Below are positions 1-8,539 of a DNA stretch of 64,000 nt, in pieces. The notes beneath the pieces are model-generated. The model did no database searches and was not told the DNA's origin. It saw nothing but the letters and a program-made list of their open reading frames with translations. This DNA is from Halochromatium roseum (lineage in GTDB: Bacteria; Pseudomonadota; Gammaproteobacteria; Chromatiales; Chromatiaceae), in contig NZ_NHSH01000064.1 of assembly GCF_016653315.1 (NCBI RefSeq), positions 1-64,000 on the forward strand. Direction: 5' to 3'. A program made the position numbers and the translations under genes. The stretch's first letter is position 1. Each line of letters opens with the position of its first letter.

Positions 1-98
1 CAGGTTCATCGCGCCGCCTCGCCAATCAACATTGCCCGGCAGTTTGAACCAGACGCGCGGAAATGTCCAGATCCGAGGGTAAGTGCTTCTAAGGTGCG

Positions 99-1031
99 TC
101 AGTTAGGCGTAGAACGGTTTCGCCCTGTCTCGGGCAAATAGGCCGTCTCGCGCACCACGGCCGGGTCCAGACCACGGCCCTCGCGCAGCAGACCGAGCAG
201 ATCCTTGATATGCACAGTACCGAGGATATGATCCAGATCGCCGCGGTAGACGGGATAACGGGTGTGGCGGTGTTGCTTGAGGATCGCGCGCAACTGGGCA
301 TCAGTGGCCTCGATCGGGAGACCCTGGGTGAAGACCCGCGGCACCATCGCCTGCTCGGCGGTCACCTCGCTGAAGTCGGCCAGCTCGCGGAAGACCCGTC
401 CGCTCTCCTCGCTGAGCAGTCCGCCGAGCTGACTTTCCCGCGCGATCAATTCCAGCTCATCGGGATCGAGGTAATGCTGGGCACTGTGAGCACGCTCGAC
501 GCCAACTAGACTCAGCAGCAGGATGCCGGCCCGATTGAGCCCATGCACCAGTGGGAAGAGCAGCAGGCCGATGACGCGCATCGGGGTGCTGACCCAGAGG
601 GCAACCCGTTGCGCATGCCCCAGCGCCAGCGCCTTGGGGATCATCTCGCCGAGGACGATATGCAGGTAGGTGATGAGGCCGATGGCCAGCACCGACGCCA
701 GGCCATGTGAGGTCAGGCTCGCGCCCGTTTCGCTCAGCCCGAGCGCGGCCAGCCAGCCGGCGAAGAGGTGCGCGAGCTGGTGCTCGCCATACATCCCCAG
801 CCCCAGGCTGGCGAAGGTGATACCCAGCTGTGCCGTGGCCACATAGCGGTCGAGCCGGTTCGGGTCTTCGAGCGTGATCACCACCGCCTTGGCACGACGG
901 TCGCCCGCCTCGACCCGCGCGACCATGGCCGTGCGCGGGCTGCTGATGATGGCAAATTCGGCGGCGACAAAGAGCCCATTGAGGGCGACCAGCGCAAGCA
1001 CGATCAACAGGATCATCAGCAGCTCAGTCAT
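99..1031 (-). CDS. CNNM/CorC (HlyC)-family membrane protein, C-terminally truncated
   Basis: 310 residues. The N-terminal DUF21/CNNM membrane domain (about residues 1-195, four hydrophobic segments) is complete, followed by the first CBS repeat, whose end (GTVHIKDLLGLL) is visible near residue 280. After the typical transition YLPET the frame runs into a short unrelated tail (GRNRSTPN) and stops. Family members are about 420-450 residues and continue with a second CBS and a CorC_HlyC domain, which are missing. The start codon overlaps the stop of the upstream full-length paralogue by 8 bp, so the two are probably translationally coupled. CNNM/CorC proteins are implicated in Mg2+/Co2+ transport; whether the truncated copy works is unknown. 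Confidence 0.8.
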   Translation of the reverse strand: MTELLMILLIVLALVALNGLFVAAEFAIISSPRTAMVARVEAGDRRAKAVVITLEDPNRLDRYVATAQLGITFASLGLGMYGEHQLAHLFAGWLAALGLSETGASLTSHGLASVLAIGLITYLHIVLGEMIPKALALGHAQRVALWVSTPMRVIGLLLFPLVHGLNRAGILLLSLVGVERAHSAQHYLDPDELELIARESQLGGLLSEESGRVFRELADFSEVTAEQAMVPRVFTQGLPIEATDAQLRAILKQHRHTRYPVYRGDLDHILGTVHIKDLLGLLREGRGLDPAVVRETAYLPETGRNRSTPN

Positions 1032-2364
1032 GCGCGTCTCCGCCGACAGTCTCGGGTATCCAGACGATCACGGACTCGATGGCGGCACCGGTCATCCGCT
1101 CGATCTCCAGGGCCATCTCGTCGGTCTGCAGGCAGAGCGCGCCAGCGGGGACGGTCTCCAGTTGCTCAAGAATCCAGCCGGCCAGCGTCTCGGCATGGGT
1201 CGATTGGAAACGCGCGGCACCCAGGGACTGGGCCCATTCACTCGCCGCTTCGAGCGAGAGTCGGCCCGGCAAGCGCCAGCGCCCGTCCGAAACGGGCGTT
1301 GGTGTCTGCCCGGTCAAGGATTTGAATTCGTCGGAGAGTTCGCCGAGCAGCTCGCGGATGATGTCCTCCAGACTGATCAGCCCCTCGACATCACCATACT
1401 CATCGACCACCAGGGCGATGCGCGCATGCTCATCGCGCAGTTGGCTCAAGGCGCGGTCGATGCTCAGGCTGCTCGGCAGGATCAGCAACGGACGGACCAA
1501 TGCCTGCAGGCTATCGAGCTGGCTTCCGCTTGCCATCGCGACCACCAGATCCTTGACGTGCAGATAGCCCAGCACCTCATCCAAGCCACCCCGGTGGACG
1601 ACCAGTCGGGTATAGGGAGAGGCGTCGATGACGGCCAGCAGCTCCGGCAGCGGCGCGTCGAGATCGAGTCTGGCGATCTGACCGCGTGGCACCATGATGT
1701 GACGCACCCGATGCTGGGCGAGCTGAATCGCCTCGCGCAAACGCTCGCTCTCCTTGTCCTGCAGCAAGCCGCCTTGACGACTCTCGCGGATCAGGAATTC
1801 GATCTCCTCGGGCGCATGCACATGGCGGTGGCTCGACTCGGCGGAGACCCCGAGCCGGCGCAGGATCAGCGTGCCGCTGCCGTTGAGCAACCGGATAAAG
1901 GGGGCGAACAGCCGCTGCGACCAGCGCATGGGCGGATAGGTGAGCAGCGCGGTCCCCACCGGATACTGCAGCGCCAAGCTCTTAGGAATGAGCTCGCCAA
2001 AGATGACCTGGAGCGAGGTGAGCAGGACCAAGGTCACCGTCGCGGACAGGGCATAGGCGCTGACCGGCTCTAGGAGCCCATGCTCGGCCAACAGCCGGCC
2101 CAGGGCGAGGCCGATTGTGGCCTGCCCGAAGGCGCCCAGCACCAGACTCGAGAGGGTGATGCCGATTTGGCAGCCGGCGATGTACCGATCCAGTTGCCCC
2201 GCATCGCGCAGGATCGGCAGCAATCCGGCGGCCAGGCGTCGACCCTGCGCGGCCAATTGCTCGACGCGCGTGATGCGCACGCTGATCGCGCCAAATTCGG
2301 CCGCGACATAGAGTGCATTGATAAGGATGAGTAGGAGGACCAAGAACGGCGTCCAGAGGCTCAT
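1024..2364 (-). CDS. CNNM/CorC (HlyC)-family transporter, full length
   Basis: 446 residues, usual family length. Order: DUF21/CNNM transmembrane domain (about 1-195), paired CBS domains (about 215-335; VVDEYGDVEGLISLEDI marks the second), then a CorC_HlyC domain to the C-terminus (SDGRWRLPGRLSLEAASEW). Inner-membrane protein; family members are linked to Mg2+/Co2+ efflux or homeostasis, with CBS domains sensing nucleotides. It is first of a two-gene tandem with the truncated paralogue downstream (8-bp overlap). The paralogues diverge clearly, so this is an old tandem arrangement rather than a fresh duplication. Confidence 0.9.
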   Translation of the reverse strand: MSLWTPFLVLLLILINALYVAAEFGAISVRITRVEQLAAQGRRLAAGLLPILRDAGQLDRYIAGCQIGITLSSLVLGAFGQATIGLALGRLLAEHGLLEPVSAYALSATVTLVLLTSLQVIFGELIPKSLALQYPVGTALLTYPPMRWSQRLFAPFIRLLNGSGTLILRRLGVSAESSHRHVHAPEEIEFLIRESRQGGLLQDKESERLREAIQLAQHRVRHIMVPRGQIARLDLDAPLPELLAVIDASPYTRLVVHRGGLDEVLGYLHVKDLVVAMASGSQLDSLQALVRPLLILPSSLSIDRALSQLRDEHARIALVVDEYGDVEGLISLEDIIRELLGELSDEFKSLTGQTPTPVSDGRWRLPGRLSLEAASEWAQSLGAARFQSTHAETLAGWILEQLETVPAGALCLQTDEMALEIERMTGAAIESVIVWIPETVGGDAHD

Positions 2365-2393
2365 CGATCAGCCCTCCGCCCAACTTTCCAGCG

Positions 2394-2441
2394 GCGAGCA
2401 CCTGAATGGGCGAGCGCCTGTATGGGCGAGCACCTGAAACA
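2394..2441. repeat. Three 16-bp tandem repeats upstream of the CNNM pair
   Basis: Three consecutive copies of a unit close to GCGAGCACCTGAATGG, with two or three substitutions between copies, lie 30-77 bp upstream of the CNNM start codon, where promoter or leader would sit. No function can be assigned. Confidence 0.75.
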
Positions 2442-2646
2442 TCTGCTTGGCCAAATAGGCCGAGTGCGGGAAGCAACTGTGGGGCTCGTCGGCATCCTCG
2501 GACACCGGAGTAGGAGAGCCATGCGGCTGTGGATGAGCGTTCATCAGGCGGAAGTATGCCAGAGAAGCCCTAGGCTGACGACATGATGCCGTGGCTTTGC
2601 GAGGCCCGTAATCACTGTTTGCGGGCCGCGATATCGTCGAGCAGCA

Positions 2647-2778
2647 CTACGCCGTTGAGGCGAGGACCGCCTTCAGCTCCGCGGCACCCACCGGCTTCAG
2701 CAGGAACTGGTCGAAGCCCGCCTCTTGGGCCCGCCGGCGATCCTCATCCTGGCCCCAGCCGGTGGTCGCTGTCTGCAA
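2647..2778 (-). pseudogene. Remnant of a response-regulator receiver domain
   Basis: The minus strand reads a short frame containing TGWGQDEDRRRAQEAGFD, FLLKPV and ELKAVL before a stop. This is the C-terminal third of a CheY-like receiver domain: the beta4 T-G-[WYF] segment and the conserved K-P before helix 5. An in-frame stop sits just upstream and there is no phosphoacceptor half, so only about 43 codons survive. The rest of 2365-3050 holds the 16-bp repeats and nothing else recognisable. Confidence 0.7.
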
Positions 2779-3050
2779 TCACCCAGGTCGCCGTGGTTGC
2801 CGATCAGGGCTGGATTGGCGCCGCTGTGATCAGGCTCAACCCGCTGATGAGCGGGCCGACCTCAAGCTTGCTCATCAGGTGTCGATTTGACACGGGTCGG
2901 ATCGACACATGTATCCAATCAACACGCCCGCCTCTCGCGCGGGTGCGACTGCTCGGCCTGTACAGTGCAGCCTGTTGGACCCTGCGATGATCCCAAGGCT
3001 TGGCATGTCATCTGCATTGCGCTTGGTTCACTGAAAAACCACGGAGCATG

Positions 3051-3368
3051 ATGACGATGAATGATGAACGGCATTCGACGGCGCGCCCGTTTGCGACCTT
3101 GACGAAGATCAGCATTGGGCTCTCAGCGGGCGCCGCCTTGGCGCTCGCCGTCGGCTGCAACGGGACCGATATGGGCACGCTGGAAGAGCAGGGTCTCCAG
3201 GAGCCGAAGCAGCCGGAGTGGAATTACAAACAGCCCCAGACATCGCAAGCACCCAACCCGAACCCAAGCGCGGGTGGCACGATGGGCAACCCGAATGATG
3301 GCGCACTGTACGGTGCCCCGGGTGATGAGCCAGTAGGGAATCTCAGCGACGGCCAGAGCCAACGCTGA
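3051..3368 (+). CDS. Small predicted lipoprotein
   Basis: About 105 residues. A basic N-terminus, hydrophobic stretch and a lipobox-like A-V-G-C around residue 35 suggest signal peptidase II processing and a membrane-anchored periplasmic product. The mature part is short, rich in Pro, Gln, Asn and Gly, and probably disordered. A GGAG at 3043-3046 is best spaced for ATG 3051 or 3057; the more upstream in-frame start at 3000 has no such site. No family recognised. Confidence 0.6.
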   Translation: MTMNDERHSTARPFATLTKISIGLSAGAALALAVGCNGTDMGTLEEQGLQEPKQPEWNYKQPQTSQAPNPNPSAGGTMGNPNDGALYGAPGDEPVGNLSDGQSQR

Positions 3369-3547
3369 CCCTCGCTCGTCCGCGCCGGGGCGAAGATCAG
3401 GAGGTTTCTGATGCGCTCCCGAGCGCCCGAACACGAGCGCTGGTCCAGATTTAAAATTCCAGAAGGGCCAGATTGTGGATTGTCAAATACGCACTACGCA
3501 GAGGCTGCTACCTTAGCTCCCGGAACCATCCACTCCTCCTTATAAAC

Positions 3548-3584
3548 ACCGCTCGCGCTGCAGTCAGCTCGGGCGGTTTTTTTT
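3548..3584 (+). terminator. Intrinsic terminator
   Basis: A 13-bp stem (ACCGCTCGCGCTG against CAGCTCGGGCGGT, with one G-T pair and one mismatch) with a CAGT loop, followed directly by eight T. It lies 180 nt after the nearest upstream plus-strand gene, so it may end a long 3' leader of the lipoprotein mRNA or an unannotated small RNA. Confidence 0.8.
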
Positions 3585-3596
3585 GTCCGGCTGGCG

Positions 3597-3652
3597 CGAA
3601 CCTGTCACAACAGGACCGTCACAACAGGACTGTCACAACAGGACTGTCACAA
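3597..3652. repeat. Four 14-bp tandem repeats
   Basis: Three near-identical copies of CAGGACTGTCACAA (3611-3652) preceded by one degenerate copy (3597-3610). The last copy overlaps the stop codon of the minus-strand BON protein. Confidence 0.85.
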
Positions 3653-4444
3653 TAGCCGCTCAATGATCAGGCGCGAATCGACCTCGCGCACCCCGGGGAT
3701 CTCGCTCGCAATGGTCTCGGCAACGCTACGCTCGGCCGCGGAGGTGACCGAGCCGCTCAGTGTCACCACCGACTCGCTCACCTTGATCTCAATAGCACGG
3801 TCGCTCACCGTCGTATCGGACTGCAGTAAGGCCCGCAAACGGCTGCTGATCCAATCATCGCCTCGCTCCAACTGCTCGGCACGTCCTTGCTGCTCGCGCT
3901 CGTCGGCGATCAGGCCGGGATCGACACTGATGTAATTGAAGACCTCGTTGACGCCTTCGGTGCTTTCCGCCATCGCGGCGATCCGATCCTTGGTGGCCGA
4001 GGTGCCGACTTGGCCGTTCAATCGCACCACGCCACGCTCGACCTCAATCTGGATATCCAGAGGTAGATTGCTGACCTGCCAGCGCAGACGTTGGTGCAAC
4101 CGGGCAGCAGTGGTTCGATCCTGAACCTCGCTGATCAAGCCGCTGTTGACCTCCGGCATCGGCGCATCCAACGCCAACGCCGATTCAACCTCGGCGTCAT
4201 TCCCAGCGATCAGCCGCGCGAGCTGCATCGCCAGATTGGCTTCGATCTCATTGGCCACAGCACCGTCGAGACGCAATCCGGCATCGCTTGATCGCACGTC
4301 GATGGCATAACCGCCAAGCAGCGGGTTCATGTCGATCAGCACCTGCGCCTTGGCCGCGGTCTCGGCAGGCAGAGCCGTCTCGGCGCTCGCTGGTAGGCTG
4401 ATAACCCCAAACAGGACGGCGGTCAGGATAAAGCCCTGATGCAT
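3647..4444 (-). CDS. Exported BON-domain protein
   Basis: 265 residues with a signal peptide (cleavage likely after PASA, about residue 20). Two clear BON domains occupy about residues 115-180 and 195-265, each with the V-x-L-x-G-x-V pattern (VVRLNGQVG, VVTLSGSVT); a third degenerate unit (about 30-95, LRLDGAVANE) precedes them. BON domains bind phospholipid or other surfaces, as in OsmY, and the product should be periplasmic. A GAGGAG lies 7 nt upstream of the chosen ATG. The gene follows the DUF4168 gene on the same strand but a strong terminator separates them, so it likely has its own promoter. Confidence 0.85.
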   Translation of the reverse strand: MHQGFILTAVLFGVISLPASAETALPAETAAKAQVLIDMNPLLGGYAIDVRSSDAGLRLDGAVANEIEANLAMQLARLIAGNDAEVESALALDAPMPEVNSGLISEVQDRTTAARLHQRLRWQVSNLPLDIQIEVERGVVRLNGQVGTSATKDRIAAMAESTEGVNEVFNYISVDPGLIADEREQQGRAEQLERGDDWISSRLRALLQSDTTVSDRAIEIKVSESVVTLSGSVTSAAERSVAETIASEIPGVREVDSRLIIERLL

Positions 4445-4475
4445 ATCGATCTCCTCTCTACTCGAGCAACCATCG

Positions 4476-4516
4476 CCAAAAATCAGAAAGCCGCCGGCCA
4501 GGATGGCCGGCGGCTT
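4476..4516 (-). terminator. Intrinsic terminator of the DUF4168 gene
   Basis: A perfect 12-bp inverted repeat (4488-4499 and 4505-4516; core GCCGCCGGCC) with a 5-nt loop. On the minus strand it is followed by a T-rich run (TTTCTGATTTTT). It lies between the DUF4168 gene and the downstream BON gene. Confidence 0.85.
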
Positions 4517-4670
4517 GTTCGAGGGACGCTCACACAGTGCGCGGCTAGGCTCAGGCCCTGTGCGGCTCAGGCTCTGCAGCTCAATCGGCGTTACTCAAGC
4601 ACTGGGCGAGCGCTTGCCCGGCCCGAGCGCTTCAGCATCCGAGTGCAGACTGCAGGTTTTTGACGGGTCA

Positions 4671-5132
4671 TTAACGCGCCTGATCAACGGCCGTCTTGAC
4701 CCGCTCGGCCAGTTTCGGATCACGGCGTATACTGATGGCAATCTCGTTGTATTGCTCAACCGAAATACCGGCCTCTTCGACCTTCTGCGCCATCTCATCT
4801 TGGGCCTCGCGCTGCAGACTCTGCGCGGCCTCGGCACTCGGGGCGTTCGATAACTTATCGGTGAGATCCTCGCTGATCTCCTGAACACTCAGGAAGGCAT
4901 CGGCAAAGTTCGAGACGGTTGAATCATCGACCGTCATCGGCGCACTCGTCGGTGCTTGAAAGCCCGCGCCCGGAGCACCGCCTGCGCCCTGGCCAGCCGG
5001 GCCTTGGCCAGTCGGAGCCTGACCAGCTGGAGCTTGGCCGGCTGTGTTCGACTGAGACCAGGCCGTGCCGGTCACGGCAAGCAGTGCAGTGAGTGCCAGT
5101 GCGGGAGCGAGCGGTTGGCGTGTCATCATCAT
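4671..5132 (-). CDS. Exported DUF4168-domain protein
   Basis: 153 residues. A signal peptide (cleavage near TAWSQ, about residue 26) is followed by a Gly/Pro/Gln-rich linker with repeated GQAP/GQGP units (about 30-60) and a helical DUF4168 domain (about 70-153) with the family pattern of a sensing helix pair and GISVEQYNEI...DPKLAERV at the end. A GGAGG lies 6 nt before the first of three ATG codons. DUF4168 proteins are periplasmic and of unknown function, often in stress-related contexts. Confidence 0.85.
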   Translation of the reverse strand: MMMTRQPLAPALALTALLAVTGTAWSQSNTAGQAPAGQAPTGQGPAGQGAGGAPGAGFQAPTSAPMTVDDSTVSNFADAFLSVQEISEDLTDKLSNAPSAEAAQSLQREAQDEMAQKVEEAGISVEQYNEIAISIRRDPKLAERVKTAVDQAR

Positions 5133-5446
5133 CTGAAACCTCCAGGTGAACCTGTTGTGAATGGCATCAAGCCTCTTTCACCTGCCGTGCCAACCTGGAT
5201 AAAAAAGATGATTCGCTCTTCAGGATCAGAGTGTTAGAAACACAGTCCTCCGCTTGAGCGCCAGCGCCAGCGGGCTCGCCAAGCGAGTCAAAAAGACACA
5301 TGTGTCATTCGGCTACGTGGCACAGTGACCCGGCTCAGCGCCGAGCTGGCTCGAAGCTCCTGCCTGCACATCGCCAAGGGACATCGTGCGTCGCCACCCG
5401 GACAATGAAGCGTTTGTTTAACGCTGACCTGCTCACGGTTACCTGC
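5133..5446. other. Gene-free stretch with a 12-bp palindrome
   Basis: No gene is visible. It must carry the promoter of the DUF4168 gene and the 3' end of the response-regulator mRNA. A perfect palindrome GACACATGTGTC lies at 5295-5306, about 165 bp from the DUF4168 start, too far to be a simple core operator. Confidence 0.5.
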
Positions 5447-6940
5447 TCATGATCCAGCCTGCTCATCATCGAGCTTGCGATACAGGGTCTTGCGCCCGAT
5501 GCCTAAAATCTTGGCGGCGCGCTGCTTGTTGCCCTGGGTCCACTCCAGCACCGAGCGGATGTAACGCGCCTCAACCTCGGCCAGGGTTTGCCAGTCTTCA
5601 TCGGCTTGCGGTGCTGAGGCTCGCTGCGCCAGGGCTCCCGCCATCGAGGCCGGCGCAGAAGCTAAAATCAAAGCCGAATCCAAGGCCGCTGCAGACTGAT
5701 CCAGCCCCTCGCTCAGGCTAGCTTCGGCGCGCACGCACTCCGGCAGATCCTCCAAGCCGATCAGCACATCCGGCGCCAGGGTCACAGCGCGCTCGACCAG
5801 ATTCTCCAGTTCACGCACGTTGCCGGGGTAGCGGTAGCGCAGCAAGGCGCGCCAGGCCTCGGGCGCGAAACGCCGCGCCGGCCGTTCGCGCGCCACCGTC
5901 TGCGACTCCAAGAAACGCTGTAATAAGGCGGCAATGTCATCACCCCGATCGCGCAACGGCGGCACCTGGATGCGGAAGGTCTCCAGACGGTAGAACAGAT
6001 CCTCGCGGAACTGCCCCTCGGCGATGCGCGCGCCGATATCGCGATGGGTGGCGGCAACAATGCGAACATCGGTGCTGATCTCACGATTGGCACCCACCGG
6101 TCGCACGCGGCCATCCTGCAGCAGCCGCAGCAGCTTGGTCTGCATCGCCGTCGGCATCTCGGCGATCTCGTCGAGGAACAGGGTGCCCCCGTCGGCCTCG
6201 ACGAAGAGCCCCTGACGCGCGCCTCGCGCGCCGCTGAAGGCCCCCGCAGCATGACCGAGCAGCTCGGATTCGAGCAAGCTCTCCGGGATGCCGGCACAGT
6301 TGAGCGCGACGAACGGTGCCGCAGCGCGCGGACTCTCGGCATGCAGCGCCCGCGCGACCAGTTCCTTGCCGGTGCCGGACTCGCCGGTGATCAGCACACT
6401 GCTATCAGACTGCGCGATCCGACGGATCAGGTCATAGAGCGCGCGCATCGCCGGACTCTTGCCGAGCATGCCGTGGAACTCGCCGCCCGCAAGCACCTGC
6501 CGGTAGCGCGCCACTTCGGCCTGTAGCTGTCGGTTTTCCAGTACCCGCGCCACCGCCAAGCGCAGATGCTCGAGGTCGACCGGCTTGGTGAGGAAATCAT
6601 CGGCCCCGGCCTTGAGCGCCGCCACCGCTTGGTCGATGGTGCCAAAGCCGGTGAGCATGATGAAGCCGGGGCGCGGGGTCAGCGCGCGGGTCGCCTGCAA
6701 CACCGCGAGCCCATCCTCACCTGGTAGCTGCAGATCGCTCAGGACCAGCGCCACCGCTTGGTTGGCAAGGACCGCTTGTGCCGCACATGCATCCGCTACT
6801 CCGGTCAGCGCATAGCCTGCCTCTTCCAGCTCCTCAAGCAACAACTGGCGATAGCCGCGATCGTCCTCGACCACCAGGATCAGTGGGCGCTCGGCTGCAG
6901 GGGTTGCGGGGGTTTCTGGACGCGCAGGCTCAGCGGACAT
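5447..6940 (-). CDS. Sigma-54-dependent response regulator (NtrC family)
   Basis: 497 residues in the order receiver, AAA+, Fis-type HTH. The receiver (about 20-135) has the acidic pair EDD, phosphoacceptor Asp69 and Lys119. The AAA+ domain (about 158-390) has Walker A GESGTGKE at 186-193 and Walker B GGTLFLDE. The sigma-54 contact loop reads GAFSGA rather than the usual GAFTGA. A C-terminal Fis-like helix-turn-helix (RAAKILGIGRKTLYRKL) ends the protein. It follows its kinase by 22 bp and is its cognate partner. Targets are unknown; the divergent SulP gene is the nearest candidate. Confidence 0.95.
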   Translation of the reverse strand: MSAEPARPETPATPAAERPLILVVEDDRGYRQLLLEELEEAGYALTGVADACAAQAVLANQAVALVLSDLQLPGEDGLAVLQATRALTPRPGFIMLTGFGTIDQAVAALKAGADDFLTKPVDLEHLRLAVARVLENRQLQAEVARYRQVLAGGEFHGMLGKSPAMRALYDLIRRIAQSDSSVLITGESGTGKELVARALHAESPRAAAPFVALNCAGIPESLLESELLGHAAGAFSGARGARQGLFVEADGGTLFLDEIAEMPTAMQTKLLRLLQDGRVRPVGANREISTDVRIVAATHRDIGARIAEGQFREDLFYRLETFRIQVPPLRDRGDDIAALLQRFLESQTVARERPARRFAPEAWRALLRYRYPGNVRELENLVERAVTLAPDVLIGLEDLPECVRAEASLSEGLDQSAAALDSALILASAPASMAGALAQRASAPQADEDWQTLAEVEARYIRSVLEWTQGNKQRAAKILGIGRKTLYRKLDDEQAGS

Positions 6941-6962
6941 GATTGGGATTTTGACTCATGAC

Positions 6963-8474
6963 TCAGTGCGGTCTGGCTGCTGGCGCAAGACGCTCGGGCG
7001 GGCTCAAGGCCGCCCGCGTATCGCCAGACAGCGGTAAGGCGATCAAGAAGCAGGCACCCTGCTCCGCCGCTGAGGCAAGCCAGAGATGACCTCCATGCTC
7101 GGCGATGGCGGCTCGGGCCACCGCCAGCCCGAGCCCGGTGCCCTGGCCGGCCGGCTTGGTGGTAAAGAAGGGCTCGAACAGTCGTTCAACGGCCTCGGGC
7201 GCGACCCCAGGACCATCATCCGCGACCCGCAGCAGGAGCTGGAGCTGATCTTCAGTCAGCTCGGCGCTGATCCACACCTGATGCGTCGCCGCCTGTAGGG
7301 CATTATCCAAGAGGTTGCCGAGCGCCTGCTCCAACCGCAATGGGTCGACATCGAGCTTCAGCCCGGCCAGCTGCTCGGCCAATGCGACCTCGACCTGCAG
7401 GTCGTCGCGCGGCGCGGCCTGGCGAGAACGCGCCACAACCCCCTTGATCAAGGGCGCCAGCTCGACCAAGCGCCGATTCAACCCCCCTTGACGGGCGAAA
7501 TCGAGCAGCTCACGCACAATGCGCTCCACGCGCCCCAGCTCGGCGAGCAACTGGGTCAGCTCGCCCTGCGCGGGTGACTCCGGGGGCAGCTGACGGGCGG
7601 CGCGCTGGGCGCGCCCCGCAACACTACCGAGCGGGGTGCCAAGCTCATGCGCCAAGCCCGCGGCGAGTCGCCCGATCGCGGCCAACTTCTCCGATTGGCG
7701 CAACTCACGCTCGAGCTGCGCCTCACGCGCGCGTTGATCGCGCAGGCGCTGCTCAGAGGCCTCCCAGCGCGCGATCATGGCGTTGATGCTGGCGCCGAGA
7801 CGGCGTAATTCATCGGGACCACGTTCTGGCACCCGTAGTCCGGCCTCGCCGGTCCCGATCGGCTCCATCGCGCCGGTGAGTCCGCGCACATGGCGACCGA
7901 CGGCGCGATGATGGCCGATCAGCACCACCAGCACGAAGACCACGGCGAGCAGACCCAGCGCGCTACTTCCGAGCCATCGCAGACGTTCCAGATAGTCTTG
8001 AAAGCGGGACAGATCGCGCGTCACCTGCAGCAGCCCAACCACCTGGCCGGCCCCGTCGAACAGCGGCAGGAAGAACGAGAACACCTCGCGACCGCGGCGC
8101 TCCTCGAAGCTCCCCTGGGTGCCCTCGGCGGTGAGCGCGCGCGCATCGCGACGCCGCTCCAGCAAGGGGCTGCGCGGACCGCTGGTGGCCACCCGCGCGC
8201 CGGCGCGGTCATAGACATAGGCGCCGAACACCTGATCGATCTGAAACACCGAATCCAGCGCCTCCTGCACCGCATCGGTATCGCCACGCACCATCGCGGC
8301 CGCGATCGGCAGACGGATCGAGCGCGCCACCAGCTCGATATCATCCTGCAGTCGCCGCGTCATCTGCCCCTCGAGCTCGCGCAGGCCCAGCATGCCCACC
8401 ACCACCAGGATGCCGAGCAGTGGCAGCAAGACGAACAGCAGAACGGCGTTGCGCAGTGAGCCTAAGCGTTGCAT
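6963..8474 (-). CDS. Two-component sensor histidine kinase
   Basis: 503 residues from the chosen ATG; an upstream in-frame start would add 34 residues that would precede the first membrane helix and look non-coding. Transmembrane helices at about 9-30 and 170-187 bracket a periplasmic sensor of about 140 residues. Then come a HAMP linker (about 190-245), a HisKA dimerisation domain with phosphoacceptor His276 in LAHELGTPLG, and a HATPase domain with N, G1 (DDGPGV) and G2 (GQGTGLGLAV) boxes. It phosphorylates the NtrC-type regulator encoded 22 bp downstream. The signal is unknown. Confidence 0.93.
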   Translation of the reverse strand: MQRLGSLRNAVLLFVLLPLLGILVVVGMLGLRELEGQMTRRLQDDIELVARSIRLPIAAAMVRGDTDAVQEALDSVFQIDQVFGAYVYDRAGARVATSGPRSPLLERRRDARALTAEGTQGSFEERRGREVFSFFLPLFDGAGQVVGLLQVTRDLSRFQDYLERLRWLGSSALGLLAVVFVLVVLIGHHRAVGRHVRGLTGAMEPIGTGEAGLRVPERGPDELRRLGASINAMIARWEASEQRLRDQRAREAQLERELRQSEKLAAIGRLAAGLAHELGTPLGSVAGRAQRAARQLPPESPAQGELTQLLAELGRVERIVRELLDFARQGGLNRRLVELAPLIKGVVARSRQAAPRDDLQVEVALAEQLAGLKLDVDPLRLEQALGNLLDNALQAATHQVWISAELTEDQLQLLLRVADDGPGVAPEAVERLFEPFFTTKPAGQGTGLGLAVARAAIAEHGGHLWLASAAEQGACFLIALPLSGDTRAALSPPERLAPAARPH

Positions 8475-8539
8475 CGAGCCATTGTGCCGCAGGCCAACCT
8501 CGATTGTCGTCTCAACGACCGCAAGGGATTCAAATTGAT

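Noticed and set aside
2583-2990. 135-codon plus-strand frame
   Set aside because: Low-complexity Pro/Arg/Ser translation, no ribosome-binding site, and it covers a receiver-domain remnant on the other strand.
3440-3584. tRNA or tmRNA ahead of the terminator
   Set aside because: No acceptor/T-arm pairing or GTTCGA-type T-loop found; only the terminator hairpin is supported.
5320-5345. Sigma-54 promoter (TGGCAC at about 5328)
   Set aside because: The -12 TTGC element is missing at the required spacing.
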